Shown in pieces: positions 24,806 through 34,980 of a stretch of DNA of 64,000 bases. The stretch lies in contig NZ_CP047048.1 in assembly GCF_030408555.1 (NCBI RefSeq), forward strand, positions 2,170,001-2,234,000, written 5' to 3'. The position numbers and the translations under genes were made by a program. The first letter of the stretch is position 1; each line of letters begins with the position of its first letter. Origin of the DNA: Corynebacterium aurimucosum. Its GTDB lineage: Bacteria; Actinomycetota; Actinomycetes; Mycobacteriales; Mycobacteriaceae. The notes under the pieces are model-generated. The model saw only the letters and a program-made list of their open reading frames with translations. It had not been told where the DNA came from and ran no database searches.

Positions 24806-27800
24806 CTACCCCCGTTTCGTTGTGTCTCCTCCCTCCGGTTCGAGGATGCCGTTGCGAAGCCGAGCGGATTCGCTCAGCAGCGTTGCTGCCTCACGTTCAG
24901 CTACCTCGTCAGCTGTGCCTGCTCCCAAGTTGCGCTTTACCGGCCGCTCGTACAGCGATGGCCCACCGCGCATGCCTTCTTCTAAGCGCCGCAGTCCACG
25001 CAGCTCGCGATCGGCGGCGGCCACCCGCCAGGCTTCGGCCACGCCCTCACCCTGCTCCCGGGCCAATGCGGCAAAGAAAGCACTCGGGTGAACCAGCGCG
25101 ATGAGGGCGGAGACGTGCCCGAAGCCCAGAGATGTCACCAGGCCCGCCTTCGGCGGGGTGCGGCGAAGGTCCAGCGGCTGGCGCAGCCACAGCAGGTGCT
25201 CGTGGCGGCGCAGCACGGGGTCGACGCAGTCCAGGGAACGGTTCGGCGGGAGAATTCCGCTGCGCAGTACCTGGGTCAGACCGATGAGTTGGAAGGCGGC
25301 GGCACCGCCCTTGGCATGCCCGGTCAGGCTCTTCTGCGATATCACATACAGCGGGTTGCCGGGGCTGCGGCCGAGGGCGGCGGCGATGCGCTCGTGCAGG
25401 TCAGATTCGTTGGGGTCGTTGGCGTTGGTGGAGGTATCGTGCTTGGACACCACGGAGATATCGTCGGGGCCGACCCCCAGCGCCTTCAGCGAGCTAGCCA
25501 GGCGAGACTCCCTACCGCCCCGCGCCGCGGAAAGTGCGCCCAAGCCCGGCGCGGGGATGGAGGTGTGCGCGCCGTCAGCGAAGGACTCGGCAAAGCCCAC
25601 CACGCCCAGCACTGGCAACCCCATCTCCGCCGCAAAGCTTCCCCGGGCGAGCAGGATAGTCCCGCCGCCTTCGGATTCCACGAAGCCGGCACGACGGCGG
25701 TCATTAGCGCGGGAGAAGAAGCGATGCTCAATCCCCTTCGCTTCCAACTCCGCGCTATCGGCAGTGGCTGCCATGTCACCAAAGCCGGTAATACCCTCGA
25801 TGGACAGGGCATCGATGCCGCCGGCCACGACGAAGTCCGCCTTGTGCAGGCGCAGCTTGTCGAAGCCCTCCTCCACCGACACCGCTGCCGTGGCACAGGC
25901 GGCCACCGGGTGCACCATCTGGCCATAGCCGCCGACATAGGACTGCATCACGTACGCGGCAATAACGTTGGGCAGCGCTTCCTGCAGGATGTCATTGGGG
26001 CGTGGCTGGGCCAAGAGCTTGTCGACGTACAGCGAGCGCAGCGCCTCCTGGCCTGCCATGCCGGTTCCCTGGGTGGAGCTCACGCGCGCCGGGTGGACAT
26101 GGGCTAAGAGCTCGGCCGGGCTAAAGCCTGCAGAAAGGAAGGCATCCACTGTGCACACCAGGTTCCACAGGGCGAGCCGGTCGAGGTTATCCACCATGTC
26201 CGCGGGGATGCCGTAGACCTGTGGGTCAAAGCCCTCCGGAATCTGGCCGCCCGCAAAGCGGGTCATGGCCACGCGCCGCGGGACTCGCACCGCGGAGCCA
26301 GCAGGGCGGGTGACCTGCCATTCGACCTCACCTGTCGCGCCATCGACGCGGCGGAGTGTGGCGCCCTCGCAGCTGTCAACGAAACTGCGCGCCGTCTCTT
26401 CATCCTGCACGGTGAAGCTCAGCGGCTTCTCTAGATAGATGGTGGTCAGCTCGGGCGCGAGGTTATCCAGCATAGGTAGGTGTGGTCCGAAGTCATCGTG
26501 GAAGCGGCGTACACCAATCCCAGCGAGAACTTCGTCGTGGAAGCGCTCGTAGACGTCTTCCTCTGCTAACTTTTCACCTTCGGCCGTCAGCCATCCGGCT
26601 GTGCGCTCATCCCAACTAATGAGTCCGCGACTCCAGGCCAGCTCCAGCACGCCGGCCGCGGAGAGCTCTCCGCCGACCTCCACCTCATAGCGGGTACGCG
26701 AGGAGCCCAGCGGACCGAGCTCTCCCGCGCCGACGATGACCACCATGTCCTCGAGAGTCTGCGTTACCCCACTGAAGTCGGGGCTGGTCGACTCCGCAGG
26801 TTTCAGCACGTTCGGCAGGGCCTTCGCCGTTCGCGAAGCCTTCTCTACGCGCGAGCTACCAGCTGCCAGTGGTGCATCTGCTTCCTCTGGCTGTGACGCC
26901 CGGGCAAGTGCGGCTAGGTCCAACTCAGCATCGGCCAGCCCGCCGGTGAGGTCGACGCTCAGCGGTGAGGACGCTGCCTGAGCGCGGATCTGCGGGGACG
27001 CGGTGACGTCGAGAAGCTGCACCGCCATCTCCTTCGCTGAGAAGGTCCGCACGCCGCGGGCCTCCACCTGCTCAACCAGCGGATCGTTGCCGCCCATCAG
27101 GCCGGTGCCGCGCACCCACCCGATGTGGGCGTGCACCAGCGAGGTGCGCGCTCCCCAGCTGGATTGCTCGGAAGACCAGCGGTTAACCAAGGCATCGAGG
27201 GCCGCCTTGGCCTCGCCGTAGGCGCCATCGCTGCCGAAACGCCCGCGGTTTGGCGAGCCTGGAAGCACCACGTGCAGGCGGTGGCCCACGTGTGTATCCG
27301 TACCCACAGCGGAAAGCGCCGCAATAAGTTTTTCCACCGACCACAGCAGCAGGCGCATTTGCGACTCCGCCCCTGCCCCCACCTCCTTGAGGGTGCCCGT
27401 CACACGCGGCGCGGCGAAGGGGAAGAGCAGGTCCGGCACATAGGCCGGCTTTATCTGCACGGTTTTACCGCCCACGGTGGCGGTGTGCTCCGCCGCAATC
27501 CATTCCACGAGCGCATCCACGTCCGCGAAAGAATTGAGGTTTACGGGAAGGACCCACAGCGCGGCCGCGCCGACAGCCCGCCTGCGGTAGAGCTCCTTAT
27601 AAAACTCCAGGCGCTCGTGGCTTAGCTGGGAGGTTGTGGCAATCACGGTTGCGCCCTCCGCAAGCAGTTCCCCGATGAGCTCCGCGGCGATTGAGCCTGG
27701 TGAACCACCTGTCACCACGGCTACCTGGTCAGCGAAGAGCAACCCGTCCGCCGGGGTGCGGGCATCGCGGGCCAAGTCCACATAGCCGAAGTGCTCGGCC

Positions 27801-30800
27801 AGGAGCGCTACCTCCTCACCGGCGCCCAGCACGTCGAGTTCGGGCTCTGTTTCTCCGGCGGCGCCTGCGCGGGCGATGTCCTCGCGGGCGCTGGCCCAGC
27901 GGTCGTCGAGAAGCACTGCCTTGCGCGCATCAAAAGCGGGGGCGACGCGCTGCTGCCAGTCCGGCCCCAGCTCCGTGGCAACGAGCTGCTCCAGCTCCGT
28001 GCGTGCTGCGCTGTCTCCCTGCTCAATCAGGGTCTCCTCACAGCCGAGGGCGGCGAGTGCGGCGCGGGCGGAGTCCTCCAGCGCCGATTCAAGGCGCTCG
28101 GTATAGGCGCGCACCGCTTCCGGGTCCACGGCCTCGTGTGGCGTTGCCGCTGCGGCCTTCTGCAGTGAGACTCCTTCACATTCCCCGGCGGCGCACACGG
28201 CGGCATCAATCAGCGCATCAAGCTCAGCTACCGACGCCACACCGGTCGTGGGCAAGCTGGCCAAGTCCCCGCCGCGCAACGAGGAGCCCTCGCGAGTACC
28301 CAGGACCAGCTGCACAGTCGCGCGGTCGACCCAGCCTGGCCCCAATCCCCAGGTACCGCTCACGCGCTCGGCCACGTAGCTGGGCTTCTTACCCGCCGGT
28401 CCCGTGAGCCGGTTGAGCGCCTGCGCAACCTGCTCTGTGAGGACCTCCCCGAATGGTGCATAGCCCGGCGCGCGCTGCGCCACACTCTCCGCCAGCTGCG
28501 GGATGGGTGTATCCGCAGCATTCTCGATGGCGCTGATGCCGAATTCCACGCCAAGGTCAACGAGCAACTGGTTGCGGCGGGAGGATACGCCTTCCACGAG
28601 GGTTTCGATGGAATCAGTCGCGGCCATTTGATCAGGGCGGACCTTCGTCCACAACGCAATAAGCATCTCGAGGGCCTGGTGCACGCTCAGCGGGCAGTCC
28701 TCGATGGCGGCCGGCGCCTCCTCACGTGGTGCCTGCACGGTTTCTTCCTGGTGTGTGTCAGGTTCTACCGATTCCGCTTCGGCGCTAACCGGTTGTGCGG
28801 CTTGCTCTGCGACCGCCTTCGCTGCTGGCCCGGGTGCCGGCTCGGCGTCTTCGGCAAAGACTCGCCCATGGTCGCGCTCATAGTTGAGCACCTCGAGGTC
28901 TGCGCTGCCCGCGTGCTGGGGAAGGCGCAGGGTTTGGCCCAGCATGTTGGTCAGCGTCGGCGCGGCGCCCACACCGACCTCGATGAAACGCTCCACGCCA
29001 AGCTGCGCGAGGAGCAAATCCTGGGTCTCTATCCAGCGCACGGGGGAAGCAAACTGCCAGGCCAGAAGCTCGATGAGCAGGGTACGGCCCAGGCGCGCCG
29101 GGCTCGCCACGGCACCATCGAAGTCCGCCAGAATCTCCGCGATGGGTTCCGAATCCACCACCGCGGCGATGGATTCCACGAACTCGCGGCTCAGCGCGAA
29201 GGGCCGCGCCACAAGGTTTGGAATATAGCGCCCCACCAGCGGGTCGAGATTGATTTCTTCAGGAATGAGTACATCGAGGTGCGCGCGGAAATCTGCCACG
29301 CCGCCCACTAAGCGGGAGGAGTGGAAGGGCACGTCAATCCCCGGAATGGGGATAACGGCACGCTGCCCAGGGGCGCGGCGCTCGGCGTCATCCGCCAACG
29401 CATCCAGCCCCGCTTTCGTACCGGCCACTGCATATTGTCGCCCGGCGATATTGTGGTTGACCACCTCAAGGAACTCGCCCGTATCCGCAGCGACCCGAGC
29501 GACATGGTCAAAGGCTTCGGTCGCGCTCATCCCCATCTTGTTCGGGCGCAGCGCAGCGAAACCGTAGAGAGATTGCCCAGCGGAATCGCGCTCGACCAGA
29601 CGGTGCATGGTTAGACCGCGGACATAAACGATGTCCAACACTGCTTCCAAGGACAGGACCTCGGCATAGGCGGCCAGGGCGTTGTACTCGCCCACCGAGT
29701 GGCCAGCGAAGAAGGCACAACTTTCAAGAACCCCGGATTCTTTAAGCGCTGCAATCTGTGCGCAACCCAGCGTCGCCATAGCCACCTGCGTGAACTGCGT
29801 CAGATATAGCACGCCATCCGGGTGGGTGAATGCCTCACCATCCACCACCACGGTGTCGGGGTTATGGCGGACGATCTCCAGGATGGAAAAGCTCAAGCTC
29901 CGCCGCGTGTGTTTATCCGCGCGCTCCCATACCGCGCGCGCCGCCGCGGATTCTGCGTAGTCCTTCATGCCCATTCCTGGGGACTGGATGCCTTGGCCCG
30001 GGAAAGCATAGAAAGTAGTGGGGCTGCTCATTATCGCCCTTGCCTGCAGCACCGGCACGCCCTGACTGGTGGCGGTCACGCTGCGGACCTCACCGTAGCC
30101 GCGCCGCTTGTCGACGCCCACCCGTTCCACATCAAACTCCACCTCACTGCCGGGAAGCACGGGTGCAAGCCAGTTAACGGACCACTCGAGGACGCGGGTG
30201 CTGTCAAATGCCGCAGCCGCCTGCGCCAGCGCCGAGGTCCACATGCCGTGGACGATCGGGCCTTGACGATGCCCCGCCAGTGCCGCAGCGTTCGATGACA
30301 GGTGGATGGGGTTCCTATCCCCCGTTACAACGGCGAAGGGCCGCAGTGATTCCGGTGCCACCGCGGTGGTGCGGTGGCGGAAGGAACACGGAGTCTCACG
30401 GAGAGAGGACCCTGCACTGTTTTCTTGGCTGTTTGCTTGCGCGTTGGTTTCGGATGCATCACCATGCCGTCCGGTAATCAGGAAGCGCTCGTGCATCTGC
30501 GCGAATTCATGTTCTTCGTCGCGCACGGCTGTAGTCACGCCGACTGTAATGTCGACAACGCGCCCCGACGGTGTATCGCGTACCTCCTCCAGCTCGGCGG
30601 TGTAGCGCAGGTCCAAAGGCTCAGCGTCGGGGGCGGCGCTGCTGCGAAGCCGATCCCAGGCGTGCGGTGTGAGGCTCAGCGAGTGCTCGAGGTGGACAAG
30701 GTTGAGGAAGCCCTCCACTATCGGCTCCCTGCACTCGGTGTGGGCGCCGGCCAGGACTGCGAAGAGTGCCGGCCAGGCGCGGCCAACGAGGACATCGGGC

Positions 30801-33715
30801 GAGGCAGCAGTGCTCATCTCCCCGCTCGTCACCGCACCATACTGGGCAATGTCGGTGGCACTGAGGTCAGCGCTGATTGTTGCGGCCCCGGAATCAACCT
30901 CAGGTAGGTCGCCGCCGGCAGCTTGGCGCAGCAGCTCCCGCATGGCGGATTCGGCATCGTCGACAATGACCAGTGGTGAGGCGCCCGGAATGCGCGGCGA
31001 AGTGATGCGCACACGCAGCTCAGCTCCGGAATGGAACGGAACGGTCAACCACATGGCATCGTCGCCGGCAGCCTCCAGTTCCACGCCATGAAGGCCCAAG
31101 CGCAGAGGGTTGGGCTGCTCGCGCCCGGCCCAATTCAGCCCCGGGGCGCGGCGAATGAGCTCTTCAGTGCTGAAAGCGGGCTCGCCAGAGCCATCCTCGG
31201 TCTCGTCAAGAAGCGCAAGTGCCGCCTGTTCGAAGCGGCCAAGTATCTGCGCCACCGGCCCGTTGGCCTGCTCGATTCCCTCAACGGCTGCCGTGCCAGG
31301 GATGATGCAGACCTCATCGGCCTCGTAGTGCTCATCGTGCGCCTGCCACAAGGTGTCGCGGCGCCAGCGGCGGCGTACGTCAGAATCGATGACCGGCACA
31401 AAGTTTGCGGGTTTGCCCGGACCATCCACGAGCTGGATGAACCATGCGGCGTCGGTCGGGTGCAGCGCGGCGTCACCGTAGAGTTCGGTCAGTTGGGCAC
31501 TTGCCGCAGCCGGGTTTTCGCGGTCAACCTCAACGCGCAACTCAATCTCGCCGTGGTCGGTCGGATGAAGGCGGGCTTCGGCGCGAGCCACCATGCGCAA
31601 GAATCGACTCAACCAGGATTCATCGACCCAGCCGTCCAGGTAGGACAGCTCGAGGTAGCGCTGCAGCCACTCGGAATAGGACATCTCATTAAGGTCCCCG
31701 AAATAGGGCTTGCACGTGCACCCGATGGCCTCAATGATCTCCGCGCGGTGAGTCTCCACGGCCGCAGCGTCACCGGCCGCCTCATCCAAGAGGCGCCCAG
31801 CGCGGGCAAAGGAATTGTCCAGCTCGTGAATGTCTGCCCCCAGGTCCGAGCGTCCCGATACAACGTCGTCGCGCTTCGCAGCGACGAGCGCCTGCTTTAC
31901 CGACTTGGATGCGGTGGATTCCTTCGCCGCCATGGCAGCGGTGCCCACCATGATGGCATCGACTGGCGCTGCGGGCAGACCGTAGCGCTGCGCCCACGTG
32001 CCCAGCAGGTACTCTGCTCCACGCGCTGGGGTACCGATTCCCCCACCAACGGCGAGAAGGACATTGTCGTGCTCACGGATCCGCGCGTAGGTAGCAACAA
32101 GGACCTCATCGAGACTTTCTAAAGAGTGGTGGCCACCGGCCGCGTTACCTTCCAGCTGCATGATGACGGTGGTCTCAGGGAGTGCGTCCGCAACGCGGAG
32201 AACCTCCTCCACCTGAGCCGAAGTTCCCGGCTTGAAGGCGACCCACGGGATATTCGCTGCGTGGAGCTTCCCCACCAGCTCTATTGCCTCCTCCACAGGC
32301 GGAATACCAGCGGAAATCACCACGCCGTTGATAGGCGCTCCCACTGCGCGTGCCTGCAGAATCGAATTCGGCCCCTCGATCTGGCGGCGCCACTGGGAAG
32401 CCGCGAGGTACAGCGCATTGAACTGGGCGTTAACCCCAGGCTGCAGCAGTCGGCCCAGGGTGTGCAAGTTCTCTTTAAGGATGGCATCGGTGTGCTGTCC
32501 CCCGCCGGCCAATTCGGCCCAGTGCCCGGCATTGGCTGCCGCGGCGACGATGTCCGGGTCGACCGTGGTGGGGGTCATCCCGGGGAGCATGACTGGTGAG
32601 TAGCCGGTGGCCCGAGTGAAAGCAGTCGACAGACGCCCGTTTACCACGCGCGGGGCCCACTCGGACCACGCGCGTGGCAGAGAAGGTGCGCGTCCCGGTT
32701 CCACGAGCTGAGCCAGTCCTTGCGCTGTCCCCACGGCCAGCGTGCCCACGCCGTGCCCGGCAACGAGATCGCGTGTCAGCGGCTCCACCCCGCGGGTGGG
32801 CCCGACTTCAAGGATCCAGCGAGCCCCAGCGTCAAGCGCCGAATCAACGCGCTCGGGCCAGTCCACGTAGTCCGTGAGCACGGCGCGCGCGAGCTGCGCG
32901 GTGATTTCTGGGTCCAAGCCGATTCGCCCGGCCCAGCTTTCTACCTGTTCCACCGCATACTGCATGGTGGGATGGTGGAACGCGGCCGAAACGTCAAGGT
33001 CGGAAACGGTGACTGCGGCGGGCTTGACTTCCTCCCCTTCCGTAAGGGTCGAGTTCTCCTGCAGCGCGGCCTTCACTCGGGCAAGCTCAACCGGTGTTCC
33101 GACGATGACGAAGCGCCCCCGTCCGTTGTCGAGGCCAATGCGGGCACCGGCTTCATGCAGTTGCTGCTTCGTCGCACCGGTCACCGCCGCCATGGGTGCG
33201 CCCTGCGCGGTGCGGACGAGCCCAGCGCTGCGCGCGGTAGTCACCATGGCTGCGCCGATGAGACGCGCCAGTGCCAGAGCCCCCGCTGGGCTCATGCGCT
33301 TCTTCACCACCGCTGCGGCGAGCACGCCTTGGGAGTGGCCGATGCTGCTCACGGCGTCCTCGAGTTCTACTCCGTGTGCGCGCAGGTTTTCTAGCACCGC
33401 CAGCTGTGCGGTGAGGATGCCGGGAGTGGAAAGTGGGACGTCGGCAAGCGCGTGCGCCCACGCCGGCTCCGCATCCGCCCAGGCCAGGGGTGCAAACCCG
33501 TGTGGCGCAGCGGGCAGGAGTTCCTCGTCCAGTGGGGCAAGCAGTTCTTCCGCCTCAGCGAGGTACTCAGTCAGTTGCGGCCCGACACCAGTGGCAAGGG
33601 CGTCGCGCAACGTCGGCAGCCAGGCATAGCCTTGTCCGGAGAAAGACAGCGCGAAAGGCTCGGAACCCAAGTGCGCAACCAAAGGCACAGAGACGTGGGA
33701 ATCGGACACCGTCAC
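24806..33715 (-). CDS. fas: Type I fatty acid synthase
   Basis: A 2969-residue multidomain FAS making long-chain fatty acids for membranes and mycolates. Domain order is as in mycobacterial/corynebacterial FAS I: acetyltransferase (GHSQG at 126-130), enoyl reductase (LEGNAAGGHHS near 520; VDAIMVGTAAMAAKE), MaoC-like dehydratase (FAVVTGDRNPIH near 1135), malonyl/palmitoyl transferase (GHSVGEYNAL near 1338), an Ala/Glu/Pro linker, ACP (VEGVSSRRNQLLVDLG near 1708, phosphopantetheine Ser), ketoreductase (VVTGGSPGSIAAEL near 1998), ketosynthase (VAACATAAVSVEEG with Cys near 2606; KHDTSTNANDPNESD; SLTGHAKGG). GTG start overlaps the stop of a 56-codon upstream ORF (TAGTG). All active-site motifs look intact. 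Confidence 0.97.
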   Translation of the reverse strand: MTVSDSHVSVPLVAHLGSEPFALSFSGQGYAWLPTLRDALATGVGPQLTEYLAEAEELLAPLDEELLPAAPHGFAPLAWADAEPAWAHALADVPLSTPGILTAQLAVLENLRAHGVELEDAVSSIGHSQGVLAAAVVKKRMSPAGALALARLIGAAMVTTARSAGLVRTAQGAPMAAVTGATKQQLHEAGARIGLDNGRGRFVIVGTPVELARVKAALQENSTLTEGEEVKPAAVTVSDLDVSAAFHHPTMQYAVEQVESWAGRIGLDPEITAQLARAVLTDYVDWPERVDSALDAGARWILEVGPTRGVEPLTRDLVAGHGVGTLAVGTAQGLAQLVEPGRAPSLPRAWSEWAPRVVNGRLSTAFTRATGYSPVMLPGMTPTTVDPDIVAAAANAGHWAELAGGGQHTDAILKENLHTLGRLLQPGVNAQFNALYLAASQWRRQIEGPNSILQARAVGAPINGVVISAGIPPVEEAIELVGKLHAANIPWVAFKPGTSAQVEEVLRVADALPETTVIMQLEGNAAGGHHSLESLDEVLVATYARIREHDNVLLAVGGGIGTPARGAEYLLGTWAQRYGLPAAPVDAIMVGTAAMAAKESTASKSVKQALVAAKRDDVVSGRSDLGADIHELDNSFARAGRLLDEAAGDAAAVETHRAEIIEAIGCTCKPYFGDLNEMSYSEWLQRYLELSYLDGWVDESWLSRFLRMVARAEARLHPTDHGEIELRVEVDRENPAAASAQLTELYGDAALHPTDAAWFIQLVDGPGKPANFVPVIDSDVRRRWRRDTLWQAHDEHYEADEVCIIPGTAAVEGIEQANGPVAQILGRFEQAALALLDETEDGSGEPAFSTEELIRRAPGLNWAGREQPNPLRLGLHGVELEAAGDDAMWLTVPFHSGAELRVRITSPRIPGASPLVIVDDAESAMRELLRQAAGGDLPEVDSGAATISADLSATDIAQYGAVTSGEMSTAASPDVLVGRAWPALFAVLAGAHTECREPIVEGFLNLVHLEHSLSLTPHAWDRLRSSAAPDAEPLDLRYTAELEEVRDTPSGRVVDITVGVTTAVRDEEHEFAQMHERFLITGRHGDASETNAQANSQENSAGSSLRETPCSFRHRTTAVAPESLRPFAVVTGDRNPIHLSSNAAALAGHRQGPIVHGMWTSALAQAAAAFDSTRVLEWSVNWLAPVLPGSEVEFDVERVGVDKRRGYGEVRSVTATSQGVPVLQARAIMSSPTTFYAFPGQGIQSPGMGMKDYAESAAARAVWERADKHTRRSLSFSILEIVRHNPDTVVVDGEAFTHPDGVLYLTQFTQVAMATLGCAQIAALKESGVLESCAFFAGHSVGEYNALAAYAEVLSLEAVLDIVYVRGLTMHRLVERDSAGQSLYGFAALRPNKMGMSATEAFDHVARVAADTGEFLEVVNHNIAGRQYAVAGTKAGLDALADDAERRAPGQRAVIPIPGIDVPFHSSRLVGGVADFRAHLDVLIPEEINLDPLVGRYIPNLVARPFALSREFVESIAAVVDSEPIAEILADFDGAVASPARLGRTLLIELLAWQFASPVRWIETQDLLLAQLGVERFIEVGVGAAPTLTNMLGQTLRLPQHAGSADLEVLNYERDHGRVFAEDAEPAPGPAAKAVAEQAAQPVSAEAESVEPDTHQEETVQAPREEAPAAIEDCPLSVHQALEMLIALWTKVRPDQMAATDSIETLVEGVSSRRNQLLVDLGVEFGISAIENAADTPIPQLAESVAQRAPGYAPFGEVLTEQVAQALNRLTGPAGKKPSYVAERVSGTWGLGPGWVDRATVQLVLGTREGSSLRGGDLASLPTTGVASVAELDALIDAAVCAAGECEGVSLQKAAAATPHEAVDPEAVRAYTERLESALEDSARAALAALGCEETLIEQGDSAARTELEQLVATELGPDWQQRVAPAFDARKAVLLDDRWASAREDIARAGAAGETEPELDVLGAGEEVALLAEHFGYVDLARDARTPADGLLFADQVAVVTGGSPGSIAAELIGELLAEGATVIATTSQLSHERLEFYKELYRRRAVGAAALWVLPVNLNSFADVDALVEWIAAEHTATVGGKTVQIKPAYVPDLLFPFAAPRVTGTLKEVGAGAESQMRLLLWSVEKLIAALSAVGTDTHVGHRLHVVLPGSPNRGRFGSDGAYGEAKAALDALVNRWSSEQSSWGARTSLVHAHIGWVRGTGLMGGNDPLVEQVEARGVRTFSAKEMAVQLLDVTASPQIRAQAASSPLSVDLTGGLADAELDLAALARASQPEEADAPLAAGSSRVEKASRTAKALPNVLKPAESTSPDFSGVTQTLEDMVVIVGAGELGPLGSSRTRYEVEVGGELSAAGVLELAWSRGLISWDERTAGWLTAEGEKLAEEDVYERFHDEVLAGIGVRRFHDDFGPHLPMLDNLAPELTTIYLEKPLSFTVQDEETARSFVDSCEGATLRRVDGATGEVEWQVTRPAGSAVRVPRRVAMTRFAGGQIPEGFDPQVYGIPADMVDNLDRLALWNLVCTVDAFLSAGFSPAELLAHVHPARVSSTQGTGMAGQEALRSLYVDKLLAQPRPNDILQEALPNVIAAYVMQSYVGGYGQMVHPVAACATAAVSVEEGFDKLRLHKADFVVAGGIDALSIEGITGFGDMAATADSAELEAKGIEHRFFSRANDRRRAGFVESEGGGTILLARGSFAAEMGLPVLGVVGFAESFADGAHTSIPAPGLGALSAARGGRESRLASSLKALGVGPDDISVVSKHDTSTNANDPNESDLHERIAAALGRSPGNPLYVISQKSLTGHAKGGAAAFQLIGLTQVLRSGILPPNRSLDCVDPVLRRHEHLLWLRQPLDLRRTPPKAGLVTSLGFGHVSALIALVHPSAFFAALAREQGEGVAEAWRVAAADRELRGLRRLEEGMRGGPSLYERPVKRNLGAGTADEVAEREAATLLSESARLRNGILEPEGGDTTKRG

Positions 33716-33885
33716 TACTCCCCCAAAGCGCGAGCGACAAGCTGCGCGGCCTCATCGAGGGAAGACCGGGCCTTCGACTCAGGAATATCAGAAAAGACCT
33801 GGAAGGCGTGGTCTGGGACAACCTCGGCCGAGCGCTGCAAGCCGCGTTCAGCAAGGTACTCGTCAAAGAACATATCGATACTCAT
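33715..33885 (-). CDS. Small conserved-looking ORF coupled to fas
   Basis: 56 residues (MSIDMFFDEYLAERGLQRSA... ending VARALGE), acidic and probably helical, with no signal or membrane segment. Its TAG stop overlaps the fas GTG start (TAGTG), a strong sign of translational coupling, and fas has no free upstream region without it. A -10-like TAGAAT lies 11 nt before the ATG at 33897-33902, so the fas transcript would begin with this ORF almost at once. Codon use resembles its neighbours. Function unknown; it could be a leader or a small FAS-associated protein. Confidence 0.7.
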   Translation of the reverse strand: MSIDMFFDEYLAERGLQRSAEVVPDHAFQVFSDIPESKARSSLDEAAQLVARALGE

Positions 33886-33896
33886 ACCGTGTGCCG

Positions 33897-33902
33897 ATTC
33901 TA
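33897..33902 (-). promoter_or_regulatory. -10 hexamer TAGAAT for the small ORF-fas transcript
   Basis: Minus-strand TAGAAT, 11 nt before the small-ORF ATG. The divergent HNH gene has TAGGAT at 33908-33913 on the other strand, so the two -10 elements lie nearly back to back. Confidence 0.45.
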
Positions 33903-33907
33903 CCCAC

Positions 33908-33913
33908 TAGGAT
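33908..33913 (+). promoter_or_regulatory. -10 hexamer TAGGAT of the HNH nuclease gene
   Basis: TAGGAT ends 9 nt before the ATG at 33923; no Shine-Dalgarno sequence, so a leaderless or nearly leaderless mRNA is likely. Confidence 0.45.
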
Positions 33914-33922
33914 CACTACGTC

Positions 33923-34690
33923 ATGGCCACTCGTACCCCGTTCTTCATCGCCGCACTACTTAACGCCGCGATAGCCGCACTGGTGGCTGTGGGCCTTTTC
34001 CTTCCCGCCCCAGCCGATCCCCCATTCGAGCAGCCCAGCGCCACAACGGCAGCGGCGCCGGTCCAGGAGGGACCTACAGAAGAACAGTCCGAAGAGGCCG
34101 CTCCCGCGCCGGAGATCGCCGAAACACTCGCCGCCTTGAATTCCTTGGAGGTCAAAGGCCGCGCTCCCATGACCGGTTATGAGCGTGAGGAATTCGGCCA
34201 AGCGTGGTCCGATGATGTGACGGTGGACTTCGGACACAACGGCTGCGATACCCGCAACGACATCCTCCGCAGGGATCTGGATCCGGAAAGCCTCGTGCTC
34301 AAGGAAGGCACCCACGACTGTGTGGCGCTGTCCGGGGTTTTGCACGACCCTTATTCGGGCCAGGACATTGAGTTTCAGCGCGGGGCGCAGACCTCACGCG
34401 CGGTGCAGATCGATCACGTTGTGGCGCTGGCCGACGCCTGGCAGAAAGGCGCCCAGCAATGGTCACCGGAGAAGCGCCGCAACTTTGCCAATGATCCACG
34501 CAACCTCCTTGCCGTCGACGGTCCTCTCAACCAGCAGAAAGGCGCTGGTGATGCCGCCACGTGGCTGCCGCCTAACAAAGGTTTTCGCTGTGAATATGCG
34601 CGCCGCATCGTCGAGGTAAAAGCGACCTATGGAATCTGGGTTACGGAGGCAGAAAAGGATGCACTCAGTCGGCTGCTGCACGCCTGCTGA
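33923..34690 (+). CDS. Exported HNH (DUF1524-type) endonuclease-like protein
   Basis: 255 residues. The N-terminus is a signal/anchor (FFIAALLNAAIAALVAVGLFL) followed by a Pro/Ala/Glu-rich linker to residue ~70. The C-terminal DUF1524/GmrSD-like HNH fold shows CDTRNDILRRDL, VQIDHVVALADAW (the His-containing HNH strand) and NDPRNLLAVDGPLNQQKGAGDAATWLPP, then CEYARRIVEVKATYGIWV. Secreted actinobacterial proteins of this type are presumed nucleases. Two Cys pairs could form disulphides outside the cell. Divergent from fas with only 37 bp between starts. Confidence 0.88.
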   Translation: MATRTPFFIAALLNAAIAALVAVGLFLPAPADPPFEQPSATTAAAPVQEGPTEEQSEEAAPAPEIAETLAALNSLEVKGRAPMTGYEREEFGQAWSDDVTVDFGHNGCDTRNDILRRDLDPESLVLKEGTHDCVALSGVLHDPYSGQDIEFQRGAQTSRAVQIDHVVALADAWQKGAQQWSPEKRRNFANDPRNLLAVDGPLNQQKGAGDAATWLPPNKGFRCEYARRIVEVKATYGIWVTEAEKDALSRLLHAC

Positions 34691-34789
34691 GTATTTCTAT
34701 CCCCCTTAATGTGTTTTAAGCGTTGCGGGTGCGTTCCGGCTACCCCCGAAATTATGCGCATAATATTCATCCGCACCTAACGCTGGAGC

Positions 34790-34980
34790 TTAGTTTTCCA
34801 CGATCGGAATTCCGGGGCGCACTGCACGGGCAAAGGGCCTGACCCGTTCCCAAGCCATTCGCAAGCACGCCCTGCGCACTTCCATCATTCCGGTTGCGAC
34901 CTCCGTTGCTTTCTCCGTTCCCGACATCTTCACCGGCGCCATCATGATGTTGACCATCTTCGCGTGGAAGGGCAACGAAA
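34790..34980 (+). pseudogene. Relic of an oligopeptide ABC transporter permease (OppB/DppB type)
   Basis: From 34818 the plus strand reads RTARAKGLTRSQAIRKHALR, then TSIIPVATSVAFSVPDIFTG and AIMMLTIFAWKGNEK. This is the conserved cytoplasmic loop and following helix of BPD_transp_1 permeases (typically DYVRTARAKGL...HALRNALIP). There is no start codon, the upstream part of the gene is gone, and the frame runs on into unrelated sequence before a stop. It is a ~160-bp fragment of an otherwise deleted dipeptide/oligopeptide permease gene. Confidence 0.72.
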
